Assembly: GCA_963611355.1 (NCBI GenBank)
Contig: CAVDRM010000026.1
Span: 1 to 35,375, forward strand
Length of the DNA: 35,375 nt
Direction of reading: 5' to 3'
DNA from: CAVDRM01 sp963611355
GTDB taxonomy: Bacteria; Bacillota; Clostridia; Christensenellales; Aristaeellaceae
Part shown: positions 23,054 to 31,061 of the stretch, one piece after another
Numbering within the stretch: position 1 is the stretch's first letter
How the letters are laid out: the number at the start of each line of letters is the position of its first letter
Translations under genes and position numbers: made by a program
The notes under the pieces: model-generated
Databases searched by the model: none
The model's input: the letters and a program-made list of their open reading frames with translations, nothing else
What the model was told of the DNA's origin: nothing

Positions 23054-23086
23054 CCAATGATAATTATCAGCGGTAATTATCATTGG
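23054..23086 (+). promoter_or_regulatory. Probable operator palindrome at the MATE promoter
   Basis: Perfect 13-bp arms, ccaatgataatta (23054-23066) and taattatcattgg (23074-23086), with a 7-base spacer. It covers the expected transcription start, as typical for repressor operators. It resembles MarR-type or Fur-like AT-rich sites (GATAATTATC). It is followed by cttttt, so an attenuating terminator is an alternative. Confidence 0.65.
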
Positions 23087-23107
23087 CTTTTTATGCGGAG
23101 GCATTTC

Positions 23108-23349
23108 ATGACGACTGACGGACAGTCAAGGACATGAAGCGGAAGGGATATTTGAAGAAGCGGGTCTTGGACAACAACGGGCGTGGGACGCACCTGAGCG
23201 TGACGGGAAAGGCGCAGCTCTGTCCGAACCATTCGGCAGGCGGTATTTTCAAACGCCGGAGCAGTATCCCAACGGCATAACGGATGAGGATGCGGACTGC
23301 ATGGTGCGCGTCATCAAAGCATTGGACAGCGCCATGTGCAAGGGGAGGA
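23108..23349 (+). pseudogene. Decayed MarR-family regulator gene
   Basis: The region from a good start (GGAGG, then ATG at 23108) to the MATE gene has no intact frame. The initial frame stops after 9 codons. From 23134 another frame reads MKRKGYLKKRVLDNNGRGTHLSVTGK, the winged-helix hairpin and TxKG turn of MarR proteins, and ends at 23280. A third frame just before the MATE gene reads PNGITDEDADCMVRVIKALD, like the last MarR helix. The N-terminal helices are missing and at least two frameshifts are present. It is therefore inferred to be a remnant of the regulator of the adjacent exporter. Confidence 0.6.
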
Positions 23350-24708
23350 ATGAACTTGAATCATTCAAAATCGGATTTTACACAGGGGAGCATCCTCAAA
23401 AAACTAACCTCGTTTATGCTGCCGATTTTAGGCGCGCTGATTTTACAGGCCGCCTACGGCGCGGTCGATTTGCTGGTGGTCGGGCGCTTCGGCAGCACGG
23501 CGGGGCTGTCCGGCGTGTCCACGGGCAGTCAGGTGATGAACTTGGTCACCTTCGTCATCACGCAGCTTGCGATGGGCATGACCGTGCTGATTGCACGGTA
23601 TCTGGGCGAGAAAAAGCCGGAGGAAATAGGACCGGTCATCGGCGGTTCGACCGTGGTGTTCGCCGCCATCACCGCCGTTTTGCTGGTGGTGCTGATTTGG
23701 CTGGCCGAGCCGATTGCCCTTTTGATGCAGGCGCCGGAGGAGGCCGTTGAGGAAACCGTCAGCTATGTGCGCATCTGCGGCGGCGGCATCTTCTTTATCA
23801 TCGCCTATAACCTTTTGTCCGCTGTGTTTCGCGGCATGGGGGACAGCAAATCACCGCTCATTTTTGTCGCAGTCGCGTGCGTTGTGAACATCTTCGGCGA
23901 CCTGTTGCTGGTGGCGGTCTTTCACATGGATGCGGCGGGCGCGGCGCTGGCGACGGTGCTGGCGCAGGCCGTCAGCGTGGTGTTCGCTTTCGTGATGCTT
24001 GCCAAGAAAAAACTGCCGTTCACCATCGAAAAAAAGGACTTCCGCGTGAATGCGCAATGCAAATATGCGCTCAAAATCGGTCTGCCGCTGGCGCTTCAGG
24101 AGTGCCTGACACAGGTTTCCTTTCTTGCGTTGTGCGCGTTTGTGAACAGACTGGGGCTTTCGGCCTCGTCCGGCTATGGCGTGGCGAACAAGATTGTCAG
24201 CTTTGCCATGCTCGTGCCCAGCGCGCTGATGCAGTCAATGGCTTCTTTCGTCTCGCAGAATGTCGGCGCGGGCAACGAAAAACGCGCCGGTCAGAGCATG
24301 ATGACCGGCATCTGCGTGGGCGTGGGCATCGGCATTTTGGTGTTCTTCCTCGTTCTTTTGAAGGGTGACGCGCTGACGAGCCTGTTTACGAGCGATGCGG
24401 AGGTGATAGCGCACGGGTTTGACTACCTGAAGGGCTTTGCGCCGGAGACCATCGTCACCGCTGTGCTGTTCAGCTTTATCGGCTATTTTAACGGGCATAA
24501 CGAGACGATGTTCGTTATGGCGCAGGGGCTGATTCAGACGCTGCTTGTCCGTCTGCCGCTGGCGTACTGCATGAGCATCCGGCCGAATGCCAATCTGACC
24601 GGCATCGGCCTTGCCGCGCCTGTCGCAACGGTGGTCGGCATTATCCTGAATGTGATGTATTACGGGCGGTTTCAAAAAAAGCTGAAGCAAAGAAAATTGC
24701 TTCAATAA
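23350..24708 (+). CDS. MATE family efflux transporter
   Basis: Integral membrane antiporter of 452 aa, the usual length, with about 12 hydrophobic segments. The N-terminus GSILKKLTSFMLPILGALIL is characteristic of the MATE fold, followed by AAYGAVDLLVVGRFG. The second half repeats the pattern from residue about 235 (LKIGLPLALQECLTQ). It exports organic cations or drugs with Na+ or H+ in this family; the substrate is unknown. The ATG at 23350 follows AGGGGAGGA closely. It is downstream of a promoter with a perfect palindrome, and a decayed MarR gene separates them. A bidirectional terminator follows. Confidence 0.93.
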   Translation: MNLNHSKSDFTQGSILKKLTSFMLPILGALILQAAYGAVDLLVVGRFGSTAGLSGVSTGSQVMNLVTFVITQLAMGMTVLIARYLGEKKPEEIGPVIGGSTVVFAAITAVLLVVLIWLAEPIALLMQAPEEAVEETVSYVRICGGGIFFIIAYNLLSAVFRGMGDSKSPLIFVAVACVVNIFGDLLLVAVFHMDAAGAALATVLAQAVSVVFAFVMLAKKKLPFTIEKKDFRVNAQCKYALKIGLPLALQECLTQVSFLALCAFVNRLGLSASSGYGVANKIVSFAMLVPSALMQSMASFVSQNVGAGNEKRAGQSMMTGICVGVGIGILVFFLVLLKGDALTSLFTSDAEVIAHGFDYLKGFAPETIVTAVLFSFIGYFNGHNETMFVMAQGLIQTLLVRLPLAYCMSIRPNANLTGIGLAAPVATVVGIILNVMYYGRFQKKLKQRKLLQ

Positions 24709-24711
24709 ATG

Positions 24712-24750
24712 AAAACGGGCAGTGCGGTCAAATGCACTGTCCGTTTTTTA
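24712..24750. terminator. Bidirectional terminator between the MATE gene and the PG-binding gene
   Basis: Arms 24712-24725 and 24734-24747 pair over 14 bases with one mismatch; A- and T-runs flank both sides. It serves the convergent genes, ending 3 bases after the MATE stop. Confidence 0.88.
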
Positions 24751-25500
24751 TCAGTTGATTTTTTCCAAAATATCCAGTGTGAAGGCGGGAAGCGTGACGC
24801 TTTGGGCGTCTTCCGTCGTATATGTATACAGGCCGTCAAACGTGCCGAAGCAGGCGACACTGTCGTTTTCGGCGGGGGAGAAGTCCGGAAATTGTATAAC
24901 GGCATAAACAACGAGCGTACCGTTATCGCCCGTGGCGATGCGCAGCCGATAGCTTCCGTCCGCATCCGCAAGGCTCTGGACGACCGTGCCGGTAAATCGG
25001 AGCTTCTTTCCCTGATACCTGTCAGGTTCCTGCCCGACAGCGGAAAAATCGAGCTTTCCGTAGGCTGCGCTGCGGTTGGGCGTTTTGGTGGGCTTGGGGG
25101 TCTTTGTGGGCGCGGGCGTGGGCTTAAACGGGGCAGTTTCTGCAAACAGCGCGATTTGATCCTCCGCCGTTGCTGTTCCGTTAACCTTTAAGCCGGCCTC
25201 CTTTTCAAACGCTTTCATGGCCTTGACGGTGGCATTGTTGTACTTGCCCGTCACCTCGTCGGTCAGATAGCCCAGCTCCCGCAAACGCTTTTGCAGCGCC
25301 TCGACCTCGGCGCTTTTGTCGCCCGACTTGAGCGTCACAAACGGGTACGCGCCCAGTGTCCGAAGCCGTGCGTCGATTTCCTCTCGCAGCGCCAGCAGCG
25401 TCTCTGCATCCATGCCGTCCACATCGACCGCTTCCGAATAGGCAGCCGCGGCACAGAACAGCATCAGCGCCGCAAGCAGTACACAGAAGACCTTTTGCAT
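24751..25500 (-). CDS. Secreted peptidoglycan-binding protein
   Basis: Exported protein of 249 aa. Signal peptide MQKVFCVLLAALMLFCAAAA is followed by a peptidoglycan-binding domain 1 (about 60-115: EVEALQKRLRELGYL, then VKAMKAFEKEAGLKVNG). A Pro/Thr/Lys linker (PTPAPTKTPKPTKTP) joins a C-terminal beta-rich domain resembling an OB-like fold (KLRFTGTVVQ, YRLRIATGDNG, DSVACFGTFDGLYTY). It probably anchors to the wall; the C-terminal domain's ligand is unknown. The ribosome site overlaps the end of mtaB (gap of 3 bases), so the two are cotranscribed. Confidence 0.85.
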   Translation of the reverse strand: MQKVFCVLLAALMLFCAAAAYSEAVDVDGMDAETLLALREEIDARLRTLGAYPFVTLKSGDKSAEVEALQKRLRELGYLTDEVTGKYNNATVKAMKAFEKEAGLKVNGTATAEDQIALFAETAPFKPTPAPTKTPKPTKTPNRSAAYGKLDFSAVGQEPDRYQGKKLRFTGTVVQSLADADGSYRLRIATGDNGTLVVYAVIQFPDFSPAENDSVACFGTFDGLYTYTTEDAQSVTLPAFTLDILEKIN

Positions 25501-25503
25501 TGT

Positions 25504-26796
25504 TCATTCCTCCGTTTTTCCGATGATTTCTCCGTCAAATGTGCCGTCTGCATAGGCGGTCAGGCGCACATCACAGATTTCGCCCGGCGGCGCGCCCTTG
25601 CAGCGCACATCCATATATTGCGGCGTATATCCGCGCGGGCAACCGTCCTCCTCGTCTTCAAACAGTACGGGCTGAATCGTTCCGAGCAGGCTTTTTGCAT
25701 AAGCGCCTGCGGTCTCATGCCCCAGTGCAATGAGCCGCCTTGCCCGCTCTTCGCGCACACGCTTTTCCACCTGATTCGGCATTTCCGCCGCCTTTGTCCC
25801 CTTGCGGGCGCTGTACGGAAAGACGTGCAGGCGGGCAAAGCCGATTTTCCGGCAAAAACACATGGTTTCCTCAAATTCCGACTCCGTTTCACCCGGAAAG
25901 CCTGTTATGACATCGGTCGTGATTGCGCAATGCGGAAACGCCGCACGGAGCGCCCCGCACGAGGCCGAAAACTCCTCCGCGGTGTAGCGCCTGCGCATCC
26001 GTTTCAGCACGGTGTCCGAGCCGGACTGGAGCGCCAAATGGAACTGCGGACAGACGGTCTTTATCCTGCTCAATTCCGCCGCGAACTCCTTTGTGGCGAT
26101 GACCGGCTCCAACGAGCCCAGGCGGATGCGGCGCACGCCGTCCGCATTCGCGGCGCGGACGGCATCAAGCAGGGTTTCGCCGTTCAAATCGCGGCCATAG
26201 CTGGTCAGATGAATGCCTGTCAGCACCAACTCCCGAAAACCGGCCTGAGACAGGCGCAGCGCCTCCGCCCGAATGTCGTCCGGCGTTCTGGAACGGATGC
26301 CGCCGCGCACATAGGGGATGATGCAGTAGGTGCAGAAGCGGTCGCAACCTTCCTGAATTTTCATCACGGCGCGGGTATGTCCCGCGTCCGCCGTGATGGA
26401 CAGACGCTCAAACGGTGCGCGGGTCACATCGCCGACGGCGGCAATCTGCTTGCCCTCGGCAACGGCTCTTTCCAAAAGGTCAACGATTTCGCCGCGCCGT
26501 GCCGTGCCGATGACGAGCCGTGCGCCTGTGTCCAGCAGCTTTTCGCCGTCCCGCTGCGCAAGGCAGCCCGTGATGATGACATCCGCAGCCGGATTTTGCC
26601 GTTGCGCGCGGCGCACCGCGTTCAGCGATTTTTTGTCGCCTGTGCCCGTCACCGTGCAGGTGTTCACGACATAGACGTCGGCACGTTCTTCAAAGGCGCG
26701 TATTTCATAGCCTGCCCGCTGGAAGCACTCCAGCATGGCCTGCGTATCGTATTGATTGACCTTGCAGCCCAGCGTGTGAAAGGCAACGGATGGCAT
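25504..26796 (-). CDS. mtaB: tRNA (t6A37) methylthiotransferase MtaB
   Basis: Radical SAM enzyme that adds a methylthio group to t6A37 in ANN-decoding tRNAs; cytosolic, 430 aa. The N-terminal MTTase domain has C11 (TLGCK), C47 (NTCTVT) and C78 (TGCLAQ) for an auxiliary [4Fe-4S] cluster. The radical SAM motif CDRFCTYC (C151, C155, C158) binds the SAM cluster. The C-terminal part (from about 380) fits a TRAM domain. The order and MtaB signature VAFHTLGCKVNQYD distinguish it from MiaB and RimO. AAAGGAG is 9 bases before the ATG. The PG-binding gene follows. Confidence 0.95.
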   Translation of the reverse strand: MPSVAFHTLGCKVNQYDTQAMLECFQRAGYEIRAFEERADVYVVNTCTVTGTGDKKSLNAVRRAQRQNPAADVIITGCLAQRDGEKLLDTGARLVIGTARRGEIVDLLERAVAEGKQIAAVGDVTRAPFERLSITADAGHTRAVMKIQEGCDRFCTYCIIPYVRGGIRSRTPDDIRAEALRLSQAGFRELVLTGIHLTSYGRDLNGETLLDAVRAANADGVRRIRLGSLEPVIATKEFAAELSRIKTVCPQFHLALQSGSDTVLKRMRRRYTAEEFSASCGALRAAFPHCAITTDVITGFPGETESEFEETMCFCRKIGFARLHVFPYSARKGTKAAEMPNQVEKRVREERARRLIALGHETAGAYAKSLLGTIQPVLFEDEEDGCPRGYTPQYMDVRCKGAPPGEICDVRLTAYADGTFDGEIIGKTEE

Positions 26797-26938
26797 GGTG
26801 TTTTGCTCCTTTTGAGTGGCGTTATGACGGCGGACGTTTTCGCCTCTTTATCCCGCATGGTCTGTTTATATGCCGAAAACAGCATGAGGGGGGCGGGAAA
26901 AGGCAGTTTGCAAGAGCCTCCTCCCGCCACAATATAAC

Positions 26939-27535
26939 TTACAGTCCTTCTCCCCCGCCGGAGATTTCATCCAGCGTCATGCTGAAGCCGGGAACGCATT
27001 CGCGCATGAAATCGCGGACTTCGGGCAGGTCAATGCGGTCAATGGAGCAGCGGACGGAGTAGGCAGCGTTTTCAAACTCCTGATTGCCGGCCTTTTTCTC
27101 TTCTAAGCATTTGATGTAGGCGCAGATGCGGTCGGCCGCCTTGACAAGCCGCCATTCGGGGGTGGTCTCGTCATGCTGAATGAGCTGCTCATAGGAGGGG
27201 CGGATGTCGGCGGGCAGCATGGACAGGAGCTTTTCGTTGGCAACGGCCTCCAGCTTCGCGTACTCTTGGCGAATCATCGGATTGTTATGCTTGACCGGTG
27301 TGGGCAGGTCGCCCGTGATGACCTCGCTCGCGTCATGATACAGCGCCAGCGCCATGACCTGCCCCTCGTTGTAGTGGCTGCCGTAGCGCGTGTTGGCGAT
27401 TACCGCCAGCGCATGCGCAATCATCGCCGCCTGCAAAGCGTGTTCCATGTCGTTTTCCGGCAGGGTGTTGCGCATCAAGCCCCAGCGGTTGATGTATTTC
27501 ATACGCGACATATAGGCGAAAAAGTGGTGGTGCAT
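26939..27535 (-). CDS. YfbR-like HD-domain 5'-nucleotidase
   Basis: HD-domain phosphohydrolase of 198 aa, related to YfbR 5'-deoxynucleotidases that dephosphorylate deoxynucleoside monophosphates. The N-terminus FFAYMSRMKYINRWGLMRN is close to the family start. Metal ligands are visible in MEHALQAAM (H), LYHDASEVITGDLPTPVK (H-D), and the later VKAADRICAY (D). Ribosome site AAAAGGAG is 9 bases upstream of the start. Its start faces the riboswitch promoter of thiT. A role in nucleotide pool control fits deoD and udk in the window, although not linked by operon. Confidence 0.9.
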   Translation of the reverse strand: MHHHFFAYMSRMKYINRWGLMRNTLPENDMEHALQAAMIAHALAVIANTRYGSHYNEGQVMALALYHDASEVITGDLPTPVKHNNPMIRQEYAKLEAVANEKLLSMLPADIRPSYEQLIQHDETTPEWRLVKAADRICAYIKCLEEKKAGNQEFENAAYSVRCSIDRIDLPEVRDFMRECVPGFSMTLDEISGGGEGL

Positions 27536-27564
27536 AAAATTTTTCTCCTTTTTTGTTCTTGCGG

Positions 27565-27593
27565 TTGCAATCCGCGGGGACGAATGCTATAAT
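27565..27593 (+). promoter_or_regulatory. Predicted sigma-A promoter of the thiT riboswitch transcript
   Basis: TTGCAA (27565-27570), 17-base spacer, TATAAT (27588-27593). Transcription would start near 27600, directly before the aptamer. Confidence 0.8.
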
Positions 27594-27603
27594 AAGCAAG
27601 CAT

Positions 27604-27711
27604 CCGCGGGGGCGTCGTCTGCAAAGTATGCAGACGGCTGAGAAAGTACCCTTTGAACCTGTGTAGGTCATCCTACCGTAGGGAAGCGGCACGCCGTGAG
27701 AATTCCCGCGG
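27604..27711 (+). ncRNA. TPP riboswitch (THI element)
   Basis: The aptamer shows the conserved ggctgagaaagtaccc, tttgaacctg and ccgtagggaagc segments of the thiamine pyrophosphate riboswitch. The closing stem P1 pairs ccgcggg (27604-27610) with cccgcgg (27705-27711). A terminator hairpin follows, so TPP binding would stop thiT transcription. Confidence 0.95.
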
Positions 27712-27722
27712 CTCGTCCGTTT

Positions 27723-27752
27723 CCCGCATACTAAAACGGTATGCGGGTTTTT
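27723..27752 (+). terminator. Riboswitch-controlled terminator before thiT
   Basis: Perfect 9-bp stem (27723-27731 with 27739-27747), 7-base loop and TTTTT. It lies between the aptamer and the thiT start, the standard expression platform for transcriptional attenuation. Confidence 0.9.
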
Positions 27753-27804
27753 CTTTTGCGGAGCAGATTGATACTCTTTTTTTCAATAAGGAGGTTGGTA
27801 TCTC

Positions 27805-28698
27805 ATGTTCCTGTTCTCATCCGCATTCGCCGAGGTCGCTGAGGCTGTCGAAACAACAGCCGAGGCCGTTGCGACAGCCGCGCCGGAGGCCGCGCAGACA
27901 AGCGCTGCCGTTGATTACGTTTCGTCCGTGTTCAAGAAGTTCAGCGGATTCACCCTCTCCACCTGGATTATTCTGGGCATCCTCGTTGCGCTCGGCCTCA
28001 TCCTGCTGGCGGCGGCCAAGTCGGGTAAAAAGTGGACGGCGAAAACCATCGCCTATGCCGCGCTCTCCATTGCGCTGAGCTTTGTGCTGAGCTATGTCAG
28101 GCTCTTCAGAATGCCGCAGGGAGGCTCCATCACGCCGGCCAGTATGCTGCCGCTGATGCTCTTTTCCGCCTCGTTCGGCGTTGCGCCCGGCGTTGTGGCC
28201 GGCCTCGCGTACGGCATTTTGCAATATTTGCAGGGCGGAGACTTTTTGAATGTCTGGCAGTTCCTGCTCGACTACCCCATTGCCTTTGCCGCGCTGGGTC
28301 TGGCCGGACTGTATAAGCATCTGAATAAGACCTGGCAGGCTTATGCGGCGCTCGCCGTGATGTTCGCGGGGCTGCTGCTCCTGTGCGTGTCCTATCCGTC
28401 GCTGTGGGTGCTGTACGCCTTGCTGATGGCCGCCACGGTCGCGCTGTTCTTCGTCTGCCGGAAAAATCCGGACGGGGCGCGGCTGCTGCCCGCCATGGGC
28501 GTTGCCGTGCTGGGACGCGCCGTGTCCGCCGTGTGCGCGGGTCTCATCTGGGTCGCTGTCTATCCGCTGGAGGATCCAAACGAAATTCCCCTCATTTACA
28601 GCCTCGTCTATAACGGCGCATACCTGCTGCCGGAAGCCGCAATCTGTATGGTGCTGGCGTTCATCACAGGAAATCGAATCATGAAAACCATGCAATAA
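27805..28698 (+). CDS. thiT: Energy-coupled thiamine transporter ThiT, enlarged form
   Basis: S-component of an ECF importer for thiamine; needs a shared EcfAAT module, not in this window. Family signatures: SYVRLFRMPQGGSITPASML, AYGILQYLQGG and FLLDYPIAFAALGLAGL. ThiT is usually near 190 aa with six membrane helices; this one has 297. About 80 residues are added at the N-terminus (an Ala/Glu/Thr-rich part and one hydrophobic helix), and a central block (about 180-215) adds hydrophobic segments ending in FFVCRKNPDG. The TPP riboswitch upstream and AAGGAGG 10 bases from the ATG support the call and start. Confidence 0.9.
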   Translation: MFLFSSAFAEVAEAVETTAEAVATAAPEAAQTSAAVDYVSSVFKKFSGFTLSTWIILGILVALGLILLAAAKSGKKWTAKTIAYAALSIALSFVLSYVRLFRMPQGGSITPASMLPLMLFSASFGVAPGVVAGLAYGILQYLQGGDFLNVWQFLLDYPIAFAALGLAGLYKHLNKTWQAYAALAVMFAGLLLLCVSYPSLWVLYALLMAATVALFFVCRKNPDGARLLPAMGVAVLGRAVSAVCAGLIWVAVYPLEDPNEIPLIYSLVYNGAYLLPEAAICMVLAFITGNRIMKTMQ

Positions 28699-28712
28699 AT
28701 CGGATGCCCCTG

Positions 28713-28735
28713 TCCCGCTTCGGCGGGATTTTTTT
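28713..28735 (+). terminator. Terminator after thiT
   Basis: Stem tcccgc (28713-28718) and gcggga (28723-28728) closed by a TTCG loop, followed by a run of seven T. It ends at the stop codon of the convergent DUF2974 gene. Confidence 0.85.
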
Positions 28736-29852
28736 ATTGCCTGGGCGCAAGCGAAGTGCTTCCTTCCGACAAGGCCTTCAGCGCCGTCATAACCAGTGCG
28801 CGAAGCTCACGATGCAGGGTCGCCACCGTTTCCGGGTCGCCGGCAAAGCTCTTGCGGAAGGCGGCAGGCAGGTTGAAGAAAAAGCGCGCATCGATTTCGT
28901 CAATGCTCTTGAGGTTTGCCTTCTCCAACACGTCAAACAGGGCGTTCACGAAGGCGCGGCGTTTGTCCACGGACATCTCGTCCAGCCATTTTTTGATGAC
29001 ATGGTTGATGTAGCGGCTTGTCTGCGTCGGCTGTGCCATGCGCAGAAAGCTGTCGCGCTCCACCTGCCATGACGAGGTGTAGTGCTGCAAAATGCCGACC
29101 CCGTCGCTTTTGATGACGGTATAATTATCCTCACTTTCAAGCAGCATCCCGACAACGGAGGACTGCGGCACATATTTTTCAACACGGTCTGCGATGCGCC
29201 GATAGCCGTCCGTTTGCAGGACGCTTCTGTCAAGCCCCGGCCCGTCGCAGCTCACGATGGCCGCAATGCGGGCCTGAACGCTCTCCGGCGCGCAGGCGCC
29301 GGCATAGGCGGCCAGATTTCCGCCCTTGGAATGCCCGACCACCAGCAGCCGGTCGTCCGTCATCTCGGCAATCTGCTGTAAATAGTCCACGCTCATGCGC
29401 TGGGCGGGTACAGGCTCGGAAAAGGCCAGCGCACAGTCCTCCTTCCAGCCGACCAGACTGCCGTCCGTCCCGCGAAAGGAGATGCAGGTCAGCCCGTCCG
29501 TTAAAGAGAAGGTCAGGGCGGCAAACTGCGCGTCCTCTGACAGGACGCTCCGGTAATTCGCCGCGGGAATGCCTGCGTAGCGCGGTGAGGTGAGGATAAG
29601 CTCCAGCAGCTTTTTGTCATCCGCCCACAGATAGCCGACCTGCTGTTTTTCCTTGACGCCCTTTGCCGTCTCCAGCACCTGCTGCGCCGCATCACCCAAG
29701 GGAATGCTGCCCGCATCGCCCGGCTCCGGCACAATGCCGTCAAAAAAGATGTAGGAAAGCTGGGACAAAATCAGCTTGTCCGCCTCGCAGGGCGGCACGA
29801 GGGAAAACGGCAAATCGCCGCGCCACATCAGGTAATCGAAATAATTCGCCAT
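28734..29852 (-). CDS. DUF2974 (Mbeg1-like) lipase-fold protein
   Basis: Protein of 372 aa with the Mbeg1-like (DUF2974) layout: start NYFDYLMWRGDLPF, then ISFRGTDGSLVGWKED as in class 3 lipases, and the nucleophile elbow VVGHSKGGNLAAYAG with the likely catalytic Ser at 175. The family is an alpha/beta-hydrolase group of Firmicutes, substrate unknown. No signal peptide is seen. It follows the GNAT gene by 9 bases with GAGGAG before its ATG, so both belong to one transcript. The 3' end overlaps the T-run of the thiT terminator. Confidence 0.88.
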   Translation of the reverse strand: MANYFDYLMWRGDLPFSLVPPCEADKLILSQLSYIFFDGIVPEPGDAGSIPLGDAAQQVLETAKGVKEKQQVGYLWADDKKLLELILTSPRYAGIPAANYRSVLSEDAQFAALTFSLTDGLTCISFRGTDGSLVGWKEDCALAFSEPVPAQRMSVDYLQQIAEMTDDRLLVVGHSKGGNLAAYAGACAPESVQARIAAIVSCDGPGLDRSVLQTDGYRRIADRVEKYVPQSSVVGMLLESEDNYTVIKSDGVGILQHYTSSWQVERDSFLRMAQPTQTSRYINHVIKKWLDEMSVDKRRAFVNALFDVLEKANLKSIDEIDARFFFNLPAAFRKSFAGDPETVATLHRELRALVMTALKALSEGSTSLAPRQ

Positions 29853-29861
29853 GAAAGCTCC

Positions 29862-30896
29862 TCAATGCGTATATTGATAGGCCAGCCGCTCATCTCCGTT
29901 TTTCAGATGGATGATTCCGCAATAAACAAAGCCGTTTTTAAGCAGCAGTTTCTGCATGGGGATGTTGTCTCTGTGCGTGTCTGCCCGTACATTCAGCCCC
30001 TTGTCTTTGGCGTATTGCAGGCAGAAGGAGCCGACACCGTGGCCGCGCCCTGCGACCGCCAAGCGGTGAACGGTCAGATACGGCGCATCGTCCGGCCACG
30101 CGCCGCCCTCGATGACGTCATAGGTCGGCTCGTGTCCGCACAGAGCAAAGACCCCGCAGGGCGCACCGTTTTCCATGCACACTTGAAGCGCGCCGGATTC
30201 AATGTCCTGCATAAGCTGCGCATCGCTCGGATACCCGCCTTCCCATTGGGTCAGGTTGCCGCTCTTGCGCATGAATGCCCGTGCGCTGTCAAAAATGCCT
30301 TGCAGCATGGGAATCTCCTCGGCGGTTGCGGGACACACTGACAGGACGGCGGGCATTTTCATTGCGGCCAGCACCTCCTGCGGCGCGGGGATATATGGCC
30401 CGTCCGTTCCCACCTTCCTGCTGCGCCGTTCATATAAAACGGTGTCGTGCCAAACGCCGTCCTTCGTGTAGCTGACGCGCTCCCGATAGCCGTAAAAGCG
30501 GAAGCCTGATTTTTCGTGCATACGGACGGACGGCAGATTGTCCGCCACAATGATGCTTTCCAGCGTCCAGATGCCGCATTTTTCGCTTTCCTCAATCAGC
30601 GCGTGCATCAGCTCGGTTCCCAGTCCGTGCCCCTTCGCTTTTTCATCTAAATAAACGCTCAGCTCCGCCACGCCGTCATACGCGGGCGCCAAATGGTTGA
30701 CGCTCAACGCCGCGAAGCCCAGCACCTGTCCGCCCTCCTCGGCGACCAAACGGCATTCCCTTCTATGTTCCGCGCTCCATGCTTCCCATGTCGGCACGAC
30801 TGCCGTAAATGTCGGCAGACAGGCATTCACACCCTCGGCATAAATCTTCAGCACAGCCTCCGCGTCCGTGTCCTGCATCAAGCGAATCAAGCGCAT
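29862..30896 (-). CDS. Double GNAT acetyltransferase
   Basis: Fusion of two GNAT domains in 344 aa. The first (about 1-160) resembles phosphinothricin/YncA-type acetyltransferases, with an acetyl-CoA loop KGHGLGTELMHAL and NLPSVRMHEKSGF. The second (about 185-344) has TVHRLAVAGRGHGVGSFCL and a second NIPMQKLLLKNGF segment. Both retain their CoA-binding features, so both could be active. Substrate unknown. GGAGGAAAGG lies upstream of the start. It forms a minus-strand unit with the DUF2974 gene. Confidence 0.88.
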   Translation of the reverse strand: MRLIRLMQDTDAEAVLKIYAEGVNACLPTFTAVVPTWEAWSAEHRRECRLVAEEGGQVLGFAALSVNHLAPAYDGVAELSVYLDEKAKGHGLGTELMHALIEESEKCGIWTLESIIVADNLPSVRMHEKSGFRFYGYRERVSYTKDGVWHDTVLYERRSRKVGTDGPYIPAPQEVLAAMKMPAVLSVCPATAEEIPMLQGIFDSARAFMRKSGNLTQWEGGYPSDAQLMQDIESGALQVCMENGAPCGVFALCGHEPTYDVIEGGAWPDDAPYLTVHRLAVAGRGHGVGSFCLQYAKDKGLNVRADTHRDNIPMQKLLLKNGFVYCGIIHLKNGDERLAYQYTH

Positions 30897-30921
30897 CGCC
30901 CCTTTCCTCCGTTACCCGCTT

Positions 30922-30950
30922 ATTGTAGAAGAGCCGTGCAAAAATGTCAA
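30922..30950 (-). promoter_or_regulatory. Predicted promoter of the GNAT-DUF2974 unit
   Basis: Minus strand TTGACA (30945-30950), 17-base spacer, TACAAT (30922-30927), about 25 bases before the start codon. Confidence 0.8.
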
Positions 30951-30978
30951 TGTGTTTTCATTTTTAAGGTTTTTCGTT

Positions 30979-31008
30979 TTGACAGAAGAGAGCATCATCA
31001 TATATAAT
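30979..31008 (+). promoter_or_regulatory. Predicted promoter of prmA-rsmE
   Basis: TTGACA (30979-30984), 18-base spacer and TATAAT (31003-31008), 53 bases before the prmA start. It is divergent from the GNAT promoter. Confidence 0.8.
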
Positions 31009-31061
31009 AACAAACGAAAAAGCGACGCGGTGCGCATAAAGATACAAGCGGAGGAACGCAC

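Noticed and set aside
25291..26937. Long plus-strand reading frame opposite mtaB
   Set aside because: It lies opposite a well-identified gene with all catalytic motifs, and its own translation matches no family.
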